Of a stretch of DNA of 64,000 nucleotides, positions 36,445-45,521 are shown in pieces. The DNA is from Vibrio splendidus 12E03. Its GTDB lineage: Bacteria; Pseudomonadota; Gammaproteobacteria; Enterobacterales; Vibrionaceae. Position 1 is the first letter of the stretch. Each line of letters begins with the position of its first letter. The position numbers and the translations under genes were made by a program. The notes beneath the pieces are model-generated. The model was not told the DNA's origin, ran no database searches, and was given only the letters and a program-made list of their open reading frames with translations. Location of the stretch: contig NZ_AJZD02000071.1 in the NCBI RefSeq assembly GCF_000272105.2, forward strand, positions 22,534 to 86,533, given 5' to 3'.

Positions 36445-37692
36445 TTAGATAGCGGCTTTCACTGCTTTAGCTAACTTGGCAGCAGCTTGTTTAGGATCGG
36501 CATCTTTCTCGTTGAAGAAGTTGGTCACCACGTCATAGATAGCGCCTTGAGCGTAGCTTGTTGTCGCTAGGCCGTGAGCCATACTCGGAACAAGATCGCC
36601 CGATTCAGCACTCGCTTTAAAGGTAGCCATTGAATCCAACGCACATTGGTCGAATTTAGACATGTCCATATCTAGACGTACAGGGATAGAACCTTTGTTA
36701 AGGTTGAAGACTTCTTGGAAATCCTTGGTAAGAATGGTTTTCGCTAGGTCTTGCTGCGCTTTTTGGTTCTCTTTGTCACTTAACTCAAAGAACGCAAAGC
36801 TATCGATGTTGAAGGTAAATTGGCCGTCAGTACCTGGAGCTGGTGCACAGATGTAATCTTTACCCGGCACTTTGCCTGCCGCAGTAAATTCACCTTTCGC
36901 CCAGTCACCCATGATTTGCATCGCGGCTTCGCCATTGATAACCATTGAAGTTGCGACGTTCCAATCACGGCCTGGAGAGTTACTGTCGATGTAATCACGC
37001 ATCTTTTTGAACTTGGTGAATACTTCCACCATTTTGTCACCAGACAACACGTCCATATCCAGGTCAACGAACGCTTTGTTGTAGTCTTCACTGCCTAGCA
37101 CATCAAGTGCCACCGCTTCGAATACCGTCGCGTCTTGCCAAGGTTGACCACCGTGAGCCAGTGGAATGAAGCCAGCCGCTTTAATCTTGTCTGCGGCAAC
37201 AAAGAACTCATCTAACGTAGTTGGAACCGTCACGCCTGATTTTTCTAAAACAACAGGGTTCGCCCAAAGCCAGTTAACACGGTGAACGTTGACAGGAACT
37301 GCGACATATTCGCCATCCCACTTCATCACTTTAGTGACCACTTCTGGCAGTAGCTCATCCCATTTTTCTTGTTTCGCAGTTGCATCGAGAGACGTTAGAA
37401 AACCTAAACCACCCCACTCTTGAATATCATGACCTTTGATCTGCGCCGCAGATGGAGGATTGCCCGACACTGCTCGAGTTTTCAAAACAGTCATCGCACT
37501 TTCACCGCCGCCACCAGCAACAGCGAAATCTTTCCAAGTATGGCCTTGTTCTTCAATCATCTCTTTCAGTACAGCTGCGGATTTCGCTTCGCCACCGGCA
37601 GTCCACCAGTGAAGCACTTCCACTTCACCAGCTTGAGAAAATGTTGAGGCAGCAAGAAGAGATAGAGTAAGTAGGGTTTTATTGATTTTCAT
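36445..37692 (-). CDS. Sugar ABC transporter substrate-binding protein (glucose/mannose GtsA-like)
   Basis: The start at 37692 gives 415 residues with GGAAG well placed upstream. A longer frame from 37785 would add a non-secretory tail and is rejected. The signal peptide is [21 protein letters not shown]. The mature start [16 protein letters not shown] and the following [18 protein letters not shown] and [12 protein letters not shown] resemble the glucose/mannose-binding GtsA proteins of Pseudomonas as I recall them. The periplasmic protein delivers a sugar to the two permeases. A response regulator and kinase gene directly upstream, as in GltR/GtrS control of glucose uptake, supports a hexose transporter. 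Confidence 0.88.
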   Translation of the reverse strand: MKINKTLLTLSLLAASTFSQAGEVEVLHWWTAGGEAKSAAVLKEMIEEQGHTWKDFAVAGGGGESAMTVLKTRAVSGNPPSAAQIKGHDIQEWGGLGFLTSLDATAKQEKWDELLPEVVTKVMKWDGEYVAVPVNVHRVNWLWANPVVLEKSGVTVPTTLDEFFVAADKIKAAGFIPLAHGGQPWQDATVFEAVALDVLGSEDYNKAFVDLDMDVLSGDKMVEVFTKFKKMRDYIDSNSPGRDWNVATSMVINGEAAMQIMGDWAKGEFTAAGKVPGKDYICAPAPGTDGQFTFNIDSFAFFELSDKENQKAQQDLAKTILTKDFQEVFNLNKGSIPVRLDMDMSKFDQCALDSMATFKASAESGDLVPSMAHGLATTSYAQGAIYDVVTNFFNEKDADPKQAAAKLAKAVKAAI

Positions 37693-37783
37693 TATTATCT
37701 TCCATGTTTTAGCGGACTCGACGTCCGGTTCAATACAGAGTCTACTTATTCTGATTTGTAAGATTGAAACAAAAGGTAAGCTC

Positions 37784-37805
37784 AATGTAACACAATTGTT
37801 ACATT
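37784..37805. promoter_or_regulatory. 22-bp perfect palindrome upstream of the binding-protein gene
   Basis: Arms AATGTAACA (37784-37792) and TGTTACATT (37797-37805) flank a 4-base centre. It overlaps the last codons of the sensor kinase gene and lies about 92 bases upstream of the binding-protein start. There is no T-run, so an operator is more likely than a terminator. The adjacent response regulator is the obvious candidate ligand. Confidence 0.5.
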
Positions 37806-39249
37806 AAACTTCTAGGCCGCGTGGAACATAGACTTTAGCTTCTAAGCCGCCTTGAGGGGAGTTACGAATAATGAGATCTCCGCCGTGTCCGTGTAGGATG
37901 TTTCGACAGATTCCAAGCCCTAAACCGTGTCCTTGGTCGTCAGTGGCGAGCCTGAAGTAAGGTTCAAACACCAACTCTAACTTGTCTTCAGGAATACCTT
38001 TTCCGTGATCTTGAATAGTCACGATAACCCACACCGAGTCACTGTTAATATCGACTTCAGCTGATGTCCCATATTTCACAGCGTTGTCGATAAGATTGGT
38101 CAGCACACGTTTAATGGCTAATGGTTTGGCGACTAACGGGTCAACCACAATGGGCTCAAACTCAACCAAGGTTTGATGTTGGTTGTGCAGTTCAATCACG
38201 GAGAGCATCATCTCATTGAGGTCGATAATGGCGTTGTTTTCATGAAGGTCGGTATCTCTTACCGCTTGTAAAGCACCTTTAACCATCATCTCAAGCTCAT
38301 CGAGATCTTTGTTGAATTTGTCTTTCTTTACTTCACTCTCCAACAACTCTGCACGTAATCTAAGCCGCGTTATTGGTGTCTTTAAGTCATGGGAGATTGC
38401 CGAGAAAAGGTGCTCTCGGTCGGCAACATAGCGACGAATCCGTTGCTGCATGCGATTAAAGGCTCGGGTCGCCGTCACCAGTTCCGTTGCTCCCTCTTCG
38501 TTTAGCGGAGGCTGCTGAATATCCATACTCATCTCATTGGCGGCTCTCGCTAGCTTTTTAAGAGGTCGCACTTGGCGACGAATCATCAAGTAAGTCAAAA
38601 CCAAAAGAATGAGTGTCGAGGAAACTAAGAAGATCACCTGTTCACGACCAAGAATAGTGTCATCCAGTTTTACGTATGGCGCAGGCAACAACGCGGCGAT
38701 ATACACCCATTCGTGACTGGCTAGTTCTATCTGAACAACCAGAATAGGAGGGTTAAGAGGTTCTAAAGTTAAAGTATGATGTGCCCACGATCGCGGGAGA
38801 TCGCTCAAGTAAATGTCATTTTTAAGCAAACGAAGATGTTCAGGGCGAGAGAAATCAACACGAACTGATTCCACTTTATTGAGCTTGCTACTCAAAACAC
38901 TTTCTATCGCTTCAATCGAGGCGGTTTTTAAGCGGGTATCGGGTATCGGTTCAACGATCAAAGCCTCTTTATTAAAAGAAACGAAGAAGCGCGTACCGCC
39001 CATATTGCGGATCTGATCTAATACGATATGACGATATTTAACGGGCAGAGACTGGAAGAAGGTTACCGTTGAGGCAAACATGTTCGCCATGCTCGAAGAG
39101 GCAGAACGAATCCCCTCTAATTCTTTGTGTTTGGATTCGCTATACCAAATAGACGTTGCGATCCCCTGAGCTATCACCACGGCTAACAAGGTCAGCAACA
39201 AGGTTCTTGCTACCAAGGAGTTTGGCTTTAACCGGCTCAACCAGTTCAT
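37804..39249 (-). CDS. Sensor histidine kinase (EnvZ-like, sugar transport control)
   Basis: A 481-residue kinase. N-terminal helix (about 12-31), periplasmic sensor region, second helix (about 205-223), HAMP domain (RRQVRPLKKLARAANEMS), phospho-acceptor motif AISHDLKTPITRLRLRAELL, N box TNLIDNAVKYG, DHGKGIP, and G2 box GHGLGLGICRNILHGHGG. It would autophosphorylate in response to a periplasmic signal, perhaps sugar-loaded binding protein, and pass phosphate to the upstream-encoded OmpR-type regulator. The operon order regulator, kinase, binding protein, permeases, ATPase suggests dedicated control of sugar import. Confidence 0.92.
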   Translation of the reverse strand: MNWLSRLKPNSLVARTLLLTLLAVVIAQGIATSIWYSESKHKELEGIRSASSSMANMFASTVTFFQSLPVKYRHIVLDQIRNMGGTRFFVSFNKEALIVEPIPDTRLKTASIEAIESVLSSKLNKVESVRVDFSRPEHLRLLKNDIYLSDLPRSWAHHTLTLEPLNPPILVVQIELASHEWVYIAALLPAPYVKLDDTILGREQVIFLVSSTLILLVLTYLMIRRQVRPLKKLARAANEMSMDIQQPPLNEEGATELVTATRAFNRMQQRIRRYVADREHLFSAISHDLKTPITRLRLRAELLESEVKKDKFNKDLDELEMMVKGALQAVRDTDLHENNAIIDLNEMMLSVIELHNQHQTLVEFEPIVVDPLVAKPLAIKRVLTNLIDNAVKYGTSAEVDINSDSVWVIVTIQDHGKGIPEDKLELVFEPYFRLATDDQGHGLGLGICRNILHGHGGDLIIRNSPQGGLEAKVYVPRGLEV

Positions 39250-39254
39250 ACGAG

Positions 39255-39304
39255 ATACTTCATACGGAATACTTCATTGGAAATACTTTATTAGATTACT
39301 TGAT
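39255..39304. repeat. Short tandem 14-bp repeats in the regulator-kinase gap
   Basis: ATACTTCAT occurs at 39255 and 39269, ATACTTTAT at 39283 and a weaker TTACTTGAT at 39296. Spacing is 14, 14 and about 13 bases. They fill most of the 71-base gap between the regulator stop and the kinase start and begin 6 bases upstream of the kinase ATG. Possibly a replication-slippage expansion affecting kinase translation, or binding half-sites. Confidence 0.45.
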
Positions 39305-39320
39305 TAACAGTAGGTCATGC

Positions 39321-40049
39321 TTAGTGCTCATACTGAACAGGCACAGCAAGAATGTAGCCATTGCCACGCATGGTTTTGATGTAATGAGGGTATTTACCAC
39401 TGTCGCCCAGTCGACTTCTCAGGCGACTAAGCTGCACATCAATGCCTCGCTCAAAAGGCAGCGATTCTCGGCCTCTGGTTGCGAAAGAGATAGTATCTCG
39501 GTCGAGAACTTCGTTAGGACGAGTTAAGAACAGCATTAATAAAGAAAAGTCACTGCCCGACAAGTCCATCTCTTCTGCGTTTTCATTATGGGAGATCCGA
39601 TGCGCTAGGGTATCAAGCGTCCAATCACCAAAAATAATCTGCTTTGGTAGTGCATCACTCGGCTTGTCATCCACCACTTGAACACGTCTTAATAACGCTT
39701 TGATTCGAGCCATTAACTGACGAGGGCTAAAAGGCTTGGCGATGTAGTCATCGGCACCAATTTCTAAGCCGATGATCTGGTCGGTTTCATCCGAGACTGC
39801 AGTCAGCATGATGATAGGCACATTCGATTGCTTACGTACTCGTTGGCACAAGGTAAAACCATCATCACCGGGTAGCATCACATCAAGCAGAATCAGATCG
39901 GGATAACCTTGGTTTTGCAGGTGGGTCTCTAGTTCAACACCGTCTCCCACAGAAGACACATCGAAACCAGATTTTGTTAGGTACTCTTCCAGCAGCTCGC
40001 GGATTTCTTGATCATCATCCACCACGAGAATTCGAGTATTTGTTGGCAT
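39321..40049 (-). CDS. OmpR-family response regulator (GltR-like)
   Basis: A 242-residue regulator. The receiver domain begins RILVVDDDQEIRELL, with the phospho-acceptor Asp in LILLDVMLPGDDGF and the conserved Thr/Lys switch (MLTAVSD, then YIAKPF). A winged-helix DNA-binding domain follows (SGSDFSLLMLFLTRPNEVLD, ending RTIRGNGY-like as KTMRGNGYILAVP). First gene of the presumed operon with the kinase and the ABC transporter. It likely binds near the palindrome upstream of the binding-protein gene. Confidence 0.92.
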   Translation of the reverse strand: MPTNTRILVVDDDQEIRELLEEYLTKSGFDVSSVGDGVELETHLQNQGYPDLILLDVMLPGDDGFTLCQRVRKQSNVPIIMLTAVSDETDQIIGLEIGADDYIAKPFSPRQLMARIKALLRRVQVVDDKPSDALPKQIIFGDWTLDTLAHRISHNENAEEMDLSGSDFSLLMLFLTRPNEVLDRDTISFATRGRESLPFERGIDVQLSRLRSRLGDSGKYPHYIKTMRGNGYILAVPVQYEH

Positions 40050-40206
40050 CGCCCAAACCTATTAAATTTACAACTTATTCACATAGTGTATAGGCTGGCC
40101 GATTATTTGATTATTGACATGTTTGTAAAGTTAGAAGAACGAACAGATAAAGATCACATCTTAGTGACCTCTACCTGTACTTAGCGACTCAAAGAATCAT
40201 CGAAGG

Positions 40207-41664
40207 TTAAGAGGAACAGCTGATTTCCATCGCTTTACCCCACTCAGGAGGCAACGCAGCAAGGTGTTCGTAGTCAGGGTGTTCTGCGTATGGGTCAGCC
40301 AGTACCACCATTAATGCTTCAATATCACTGCTATCACCGCGTTCCGCTTTATCTATCGCAAGCTGAGCTAGGTAGTTTCTAAGGATGTATTTAGGGTTTA
40401 CTTGTCTCATCTTTTCGCAGCGCTCTGCCACTGAGCTCTCTTCCAGTTCACAGCGTTGTAAGTAGTTATCTAGCCACAGTTTTGCTGCATCTCGGTCGAG
40501 AACCAAATCAATCACTTTTTGCGCAGGCAAAGTGTCTAGGTTCGACAACGTTCGAAAAAACCTTGGGTAGTCGACTTTGCTTTGTGACATCAGCTCGAAC
40601 ATAGATTCGAACAAACGACTGTCGCCTTCTTGTTTCGAAAGCAGCCCCAATTTACGACGCATCATCTGACTGAAATAACCGTTCATTTGCGGTTCGTACT
40701 GCTCTAAAGCGGCCTCTAAGTCGGCCTTATCCACCAGCGGAGAAAGTGAGTGAGCCAGTGCAGATAGATTCCATAATCCAATTCTAGGCTGTTGATTAAA
40801 GGCATAACGACCTTGGTAATCCGAATGGTTACAGATCAAACGAGGGTCATATTCATCAAGAAACGCGAACGGACCATAATCGAAAGTTTGCCCAATGATC
40901 GACATGTTATCGGTGTTCATCACACCATGAGCAAAACCATTGGCTTGCCACAACGCGACCATTTCCGCAGTGCGATCGACAATCTCATTAAACATGGCAG
41001 CGTAGGGCTTCTCTTCATCGAGGCATTCTGGGAAGTGCCATTCAATCACTTTATCAGCCAGTAATTTATGTTCTGCCAACTGATTGGTATAAAACAGATG
41101 TTCAAAGTGACCAAATCGAATGTGAGATTCTGCAGCACGCACCAATAATGCGCCCCACTCTTGTTTCTCACGATAAACTGGCGTGTCACTGGTCATCATG
41201 GCTAATGCACGTGTGGTTGGGATATTGAGCCCTGCCATCGCTTCGCTACATAAGTACTCACGAACCGTTGATCGAATAACAGCGCGTCCATCACCCATAC
41301 GAGAATAAGGCGTTTTACCTGCACCTTTGAGGTGTAAATCGAACGTTTCACCACTTTTAGCGACAACTTGAGCTAATAACAGCCCTCTTCCATCACCTAA
41401 ATCCGGGTTATAAGAACCAAACTGGTGGCCTGCGTATTTCATTGCTACAGGCGAAAACTGCTCAGGTTCAACATTGCCAGATAACGTTTCAAGCAATTCC
41501 TCGGAAGCATCATCAAATGACGGAAAGCCGAGTTCATCCGCAAGCTTATGGTTCCATGCGAGCCATTGAACATTATTTAGCGGTGTAGGTTGAATTGGGG
41601 TATAGAACAGTCGAGGTAATGCAGTAAATCGATTGTTAAATGAAATAGAATCCCAGACAGACAT
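40207..41664 (-). CDS. selO: Protein adenylyltransferase SelO (YdiU/UPF0061)
   Basis: The ATG at 41664 starts [29 protein letters not shown], the usual beginning of the family, and gives 485 residues; a frame open further upstream is not needed. The pseudokinase core shows [28 protein letters not shown] and [21 protein letters not shown], the metal-binding and catalytic elements. SelO transfers AMP to Ser/Thr/Tyr of target proteins, with a role in redox homeostasis. The C-terminus ends ISCSS, so a Cys stands third from the end, the place of selenocysteine in eukaryotic SelO. The gene stands alone. Confidence 0.93.
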   Translation of the reverse strand: MSVWDSISFNNRFTALPRLFYTPIQPTPLNNVQWLAWNHKLADELGFPSFDDASEELLETLSGNVEPEQFSPVAMKYAGHQFGSYNPDLGDGRGLLLAQVVAKSGETFDLHLKGAGKTPYSRMGDGRAVIRSTVREYLCSEAMAGLNIPTTRALAMMTSDTPVYREKQEWGALLVRAAESHIRFGHFEHLFYTNQLAEHKLLADKVIEWHFPECLDEEKPYAAMFNEIVDRTAEMVALWQANGFAHGVMNTDNMSIIGQTFDYGPFAFLDEYDPRLICNHSDYQGRYAFNQQPRIGLWNLSALAHSLSPLVDKADLEAALEQYEPQMNGYFSQMMRRKLGLLSKQEGDSRLFESMFELMSQSKVDYPRFFRTLSNLDTLPAQKVIDLVLDRDAAKLWLDNYLQRCELEESSVAERCEKMRQVNPKYILRNYLAQLAIDKAERGDSSDIEALMVVLADPYAEHPDYEHLAALPPEWGKAMEISCSS

Positions 41665-41718
41665 GAGAGATACACTGTAGATAAAAGATAACTTAAGATT
41701 ATCACAGTTTCGTAACAA

Positions 41719-41978
41719 CTTCAGAAGTGCAATGATGCTTGTTTATAGAGATAAGGTGACAAACCAGTCCACTGAAAGAAGGTCGTGACTTAAGGCAAGA
41801 AGTGACAACGAGAAAGTGGCAACTAGGAGAAGCTTGCTAGAAGAAGATGACTAAGAAAAAATTAAGTGGCTAGCCTGATGAGAAAAGCCACATTTATAAG
41901 AGAAAGAGTTCTGACTTTGAAGACTTTTTAACAAGTGATTTCATAATAAAAACTAAAAATATAGAGCCATGAAGCTGA
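41719..41978. other. Intergenic stretch upstream of selO
   Basis: I see no gene, strong hairpin or clear promoter in this A/G-rich stretch. It carries the upstream region of selO and the downstream end of the miniprotein gene (41979-42080), neither with a clear intrinsic terminator. Confidence 0.4.
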
Positions 41979-42080
41979 CTACATTAGAGCAAGAATACCC
42001 ACTAGAGAAAGGGTAGAGAAAATCCAAGTACGACTGATTACGCCAAAGTTACTGTGTTGAATCATTTCTTGATGCTGCAT
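41979..42080 (-). CDS. 33-residue single-span membrane miniprotein
   Basis: I do not recognise this protein. The ATG at 42080 is preceded by a near-perfect ribosome-binding site, AAGGAGAG, at good spacing. The product has a short polar N-terminus (MQHQEMIQHSNFGVISRT) and one hydrophobic helix (residues 19-33, WIFSTLSLVGILALM), ending right at the membrane with TAG at 41979-41981. A plausible promoter lies upstream on the same strand: TTGCTG, 18 bases, TATATT near 42112-42141. It stands alone between selO and a LysE-type gene. Such small proteins often modulate membrane enzymes or transporters; the partner here is unknown. Confidence 0.65.
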   Translation of the reverse strand: MQHQEMIQHSNFGVISRTWIFSTLSLVGILALM

Positions 42081-42219
42081 ATGTCTCTCCTTGAGAACAT
42101 GATGGTGTAACTACAATATATCGGCTTTTCGCCAAAAGCAGCAAGCACATTAATATTAACCTTTTATGACAGCATCAAGAATATTCTGTAATCATTCACC
42201 TCTCTGATAAAACAGAAAG

Positions 42220-42861
42220 TTATGCTCGACTGGTCGTCGAAAGCAGTGCACCAGCCCCAATAAAGACACCTCCAGTGACACGATTAAAGACCTTAGCTCG
42301 ACCTTTCGCAAACAACCAATTTGACGACTTCGCGCCCAAGTAGGCGTACACCAGTAACCAAGACAATTCCATGACTGCGAAGGTCAAAGCAAACACGGTA
42401 AACTGTGGTAAGAGCGCAATTGAGGGATCAATAAACTGTGGGAAAAGTGCGGTAAAAAACAGGATAGCTTTGGGGTTACTCGCGCCAACAATAAAGCCAC
42501 TTAGGTAATGCTGCGCAGCACTTTCTTTGACAGATCGAGAGCCGCCTTGTTGATCCGGTAACTTGTCATAATCTTGTTGGCTAGAGCGCAGAGATTTCCA
42601 GCCAAGGAAGATAAGGTAAGCCGCACCTGTCCATTTTATGACATTAAATACCACTTCAGACGAAGCAATAATTACCCCTAGCCCGGTAAACGATAAGGTT
42701 AAAATGCCAGTAATCGCAGTTAAGCTCCCCAACGCGGTAAACATCGATAATTTAAAGCCAGATTGCACACCTTTGGTCATGCACAATAGAGAACTTGGGC
42801 CAGGTGATGCCGTTAAGATCAGCACCGCTAATAAATAATAAATCCATGTATCAAAGCTCAT
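42220..42861 (-). CDS. LysE/RhtB-family amino-acid exporter
   Basis: A 213-residue membrane protein with about six helices. The N-terminal family signature is clear (ILTASPGPSSLLCMTKGVQSGF), as is SNPKAILFFTALFPQFI in the middle. Members export amino acids such as homoserine, threonine or lysine; the substrate cannot be read from sequence. Monocistronic by spacing, with the miniprotein gene downstream on the same strand. Confidence 0.9.
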   Translation of the reverse strand: MSFDTWIYYLLAVLILTASPGPSSLLCMTKGVQSGFKLSMFTALGSLTAITGILTLSFTGLGVIIASSEVVFNVIKWTGAAYLIFLGWKSLRSSQQDYDKLPDQQGGSRSVKESAAQHYLSGFIVGASNPKAILFFTALFPQFIDPSIALLPQFTVFALTFAVMELSWLLVYAYLGAKSSNWLFAKGRAKVFNRVTGGVFIGAGALLSTTSRA

Positions 42862-42989
42862 CGTGAATCCTCCTTAACTCACTAAAACGACTAAATATTA
42901 AACACCAATATGTAATAAGCCCTCACATTAATCAACTAAATATTGCGCTGAACTTCTTCGATATAAATGCAAAAATCTTTAATCTAGGC

Positions 42990-43024
42990 AATAAAAAACG
43001 CCATGCATTGCTGCATGACGTTTA
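42990..43024 (-). terminator. Terminator downstream of prmB
   Basis: On the minus strand AACGTCATGCA pairs with TGCATGGCGTT (one wobble), followed by TTTTTATTG. It lies about 90 bases after the prmB stop. The remaining gap to the LysE-type gene shows nothing else. Confidence 0.7.
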
Positions 43025-43114
43025 AATAAAAACGTTTCAAATCGAACGTCTTACTCAGTTTCAGGTTCTAAGCTTACAGCCCGATGACCGGATCATTCGC
43101 TTAATAGCTACAAA

Positions 43115-44047
43115 CTAGTCTTTGTAGATAGAGAACTCATCAGCGCAAGCAACAAGCTGCTCACGAGTGATCATGAATACGCCATGACCACCGTTAGAGA
43201 ATTCAATCCAAGTGAATGGAATCTCTGGGTACTGATCCATCATATGAACCATTGAGTTACCTACTTCACAGATAAGAATACCGTCGTCAGTTAGGTAGTC
43301 TGGTGCATTAGCTAAGATGCGACGAACCAATTTCAGACCGTCTGTACCCGCTGCTAGGCCAAGTTCTGGCTCGTGAGTAAACTCATCTGGCAGGCTGTTC
43401 ATATCTTCTTCGTCCACGTAAGGTGGGTTAGATACGATCAGGTTGTATTTCTCTTTTGGCAAATCACGGAAAAGATCTGAACGGATTGGGAACACTTGCT
43501 GCTCCATGCCGTGATCTTGAACGTTCTGCTCTGCAACTTGCAATGCGTCTGTAGAGATATCAATCGCATCTACTTCAGCGTCAGGGAATGCGTGAGCACA
43601 AGCAATAGCGATACAACCACTACCCGTACACATATCCATGATGCGAGTTGGCTCTTCAGTTAACCAAGGTTGGAATTGAGCTTCGATCAGCTCACCAATT
43701 GGCGAACGAGGCACAAGAACACGTTCATCAACGAAGAACTCAAGACCACAGAACCAAGCTTTGTTGGTTAGGTAAGCCGTTGGTGTACGATCATTAATAC
43801 GCTTGATTACGCGCTCAACAATACGTAGACGTTCGCTGCTCGTTAGACGAGAGTTCATCACATGCGAAGGAACATCAATCGGCAGATAAAGAGTAGGTAA
43901 GATAAGTTGTACTGCCTCATCCCACGCGTTATCAGTGCCGTGACCATAAAATAGGCCCGCTGCGTTAAAGCGGCTAACAGTCCAACGAATCACATCTTGA
44001 AGCGTGTGTAGTTCTGATACCGCTTCTTCTACAAAAATCTTATCCAA
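43115..44047 (-). CDS. prmB: 50S ribosomal protein L3 glutamine methyltransferase PrmB
   Basis: A 310-residue class I methyltransferase. SAM-binding motif I is [12 protein letters not shown] (138-149), acidic motif II DAIDIS, and the catalytic NPPY is at 207-210 in [13 protein letters not shown], typical of glutamine N5-methyltransferases. An N-terminal helical domain of about 110 residues fits PrmB rather than PrmC. It methylates a glutamine in ribosomal protein L3. It is divergent from smrB with starts 62 bases apart, an arrangement conserved in gammaproteobacteria. Confidence 0.93.
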   Translation of the reverse strand: MDKIFVEEAVSELHTLQDVIRWTVSRFNAAGLFYGHGTDNAWDEAVQLILPTLYLPIDVPSHVMNSRLTSSERLRIVERVIKRINDRTPTAYLTNKAWFCGLEFFVDERVLVPRSPIGELIEAQFQPWLTEEPTRIMDMCTGSGCIAIACAHAFPDAEVDAIDISTDALQVAEQNVQDHGMEQQVFPIRSDLFRDLPKEKYNLIVSNPPYVDEEDMNSLPDEFTHEPELGLAAGTDGLKLVRRILANAPDYLTDDGILICEVGNSMVHMMDQYPEIPFTWIEFSNGGHGVFMITREQLVACADEFSIYKD

Positions 44048-44109
44048 AATTGTCTCCGAAAAGCGCTACAATACTGCTAATTACGTTTCTAATTAGAATT
44101 CATAACCTG

Positions 44110-44640
44110 ATGAGCAAAAAAGACACCGACTTCGATGACGATTTCGCCCTGTTCAACGATGCAGTAAAGGGCGTTAAAAAGTTGCAACAGGATACCATAG
44201 TCCAGCAGCCAAAAAGAAATGCCAAGCAAAAAGAAATTACTCGAACGGCAAGACAAGCCAGTGATAGCGAGTTTTATTTCTCGGATGAGTTCATTCCGCA
44301 TCTTAGCGAAGACGGCCCAACACGCTATGCGCGTGATGATGTCTCTAAATATGAGGTCAAGCGCCTACGTCGTGGTGTCTACGTGCCTGACGTGTATCTC
44401 GATATGCATGGTATGACTCAACAAGAAGCCAAACGTGAGCTTGGCGCAATGATTGCGCACTGCGTGAAAGAGAGCGTGGCGTGTGCCTGTGTTCAGCACG
44501 GTATCGGTAAACACATCCTTAAACAGAAGGTGCCTTTGTGGTTAGCACAGCACCCAGATGTGATGGCTTTCCACCAAGCACCGTTAGAGTTTGGCGGCAA
44601 TGGCGCGCTGTTAGTCTTGCTTTCGGTTCCTGAGAAATAA
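44110..44640 (+). CDS. smrB: Ribosome rescue nuclease SmrB
   Basis: The ATG at 44110 gives 176 residues (MSKKDTDFDDDFALF); a TTG opening at 44050 is rejected. The C-terminal Smr domain carries LDMHGMTQQEAKREL (catalytic DxH), the QHGIGKHILKQKVP loop and the closing GGNGALLVLL. Family knowledge: SmrB binds collided ribosomes and cuts the mRNA between them. Its divergent neighbour prmB also serves the ribosome. Confidence 0.93.
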   Translation: MSKKDTDFDDDFALFNDAVKGVKKLQQDTIVQQPKRNAKQKEITRTARQASDSEFYFSDEFIPHLSEDGPTRYARDDVSKYEVKRLRRGVYVPDVYLDMHGMTQQEAKRELGAMIAHCVKESVACACVQHGIGKHILKQKVPLWLAQHPDVMAFHQAPLEFGGNGALLVLLSVPEK

Positions 44641-44670
44641 TTCTGGTTTACGAATTCTCTCTCACCAAAA

Positions 44671-44713
44671 AACAACAAAGGGCATCCCAATCATATTGAG
44701 ATGCCCTTTCTAA
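44671..44713. terminator. Bidirectional terminator smrB / sixA
   Basis: Stem AAAGGGCATC/GATGCCCTTT (44677-44686 with 44700-44709) between converging genes, with TCTAATTG on the plus side and TGTTGTTTTTTGG on the minus side. Confidence 0.8.
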
Positions 44714-44751
44714 TTGTCTGCAACTTTGTCATCAAACAGAGCTCAACGAGC

Positions 44752-45216
44752 TTATGGATTGATGTTCCAAAGCAACTCACCTTTTTGTGTCTCAAGGTTG
44801 AAGTCGATACACGCTAAGCCCGAAGTGGGAAACATAGGCGGCGCCATGCCTGTTGCAAACTCTGCCGTTAGGTAGCCCACTAGAGGTAAATGAGAAACAA
44901 ATAAAATGGTCTCTAGTTTTTCTACTTCAGCCATTGCCAAGGTCAAATCAAACACATCGTCGGACATTCCATAAGGCGTAATGTCATCACAGGTTTCGAC
45001 TTTCTTGCCAGAAAACGCCTGAGAGATCTCTAACCACGTTTCTTGTGCCCTTAAATATGGACTCACCAGCACTTTATCGAATTGACTAATCCCCTGCTCA
45101 TTTGCAGCTTGTGCCACTGCAAGAGAAGCCATTTTCCCGCGCTTGGTCAACGCTCGTTCTGCATCCGAGTCCGCAAAATGCTCTGCTTCACCGTGGCGCA
45201 TAATGAATATTTTCAT
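44752..45216 (-). CDS. sixA: Phosphohistidine phosphatase SixA
   Basis: The ATG at 45216 (AGGA upstream) gives 154 residues. The histidine phosphatase motif RHGEAEH starts at residue 7 with catalytic His8, and the second core histidine is in FVSHLPLVGYL. ERALTKRGK is also typical. SixA removes phosphate from histidine-containing phosphotransfer proteins such as PtsO-system or ArcB domains. A TTG two codons upstream is a less likely start. Confidence 0.92.
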   Translation of the reverse strand: MKIFIMRHGEAEHFADSDAERALTKRGKMASLAVAQAANEQGISQFDKVLVSPYLRAQETWLEISQAFSGKKVETCDDITPYGMSDDVFDLTLAMAEVEKLETILFVSHLPLVGYLTAEFATGMAPPMFPTSGLACIDFNLETQKGELLWNINP

Positions 45217-45521
45217 GTTCAATCCTGTCTACGTAACATTTCGAAAGTCGATATATCCCATATCAGCGATACGCTACTTAGCGTTTGGCCCTCAATCCAG
45301 AGGGAGCCGCAGTCTATATAAATAATTATATCAAGTCACTTGCTAAAGAGTTCGACTTTCTTAACAATCTTGTTAAAAGAAAATAAATTACTGATAAAAA
45401 TCGATAAAAGTGATGTAGAAATCGCCAAAAAGCACTTCATATCCCAAAATATGATTACAAGGTTTGCACGCCGAATCATCGGGTACATAATTTAAAAACC
45501 ACCTTCTCTGGAGATGCTCCT
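45217..45521. promoter_or_regulatory. Divergent sixA / M16 peptidase control region
   Basis: This 305-base A/T-rich region contains a perfect inverted repeat TTAACAA-TC-TTGTTAA (45361-45376), about 145 bases before the peptidase start, a candidate operator. I see no other gene or strong promoter. Confidence 0.4.

Noticed and set aside
37693..37785. Longer N-terminus of the sugar-binding protein
   Set aside because: The extra 31 residues would mask a perfect signal peptide; the ATG at 37692 has a proper GGAAG site.
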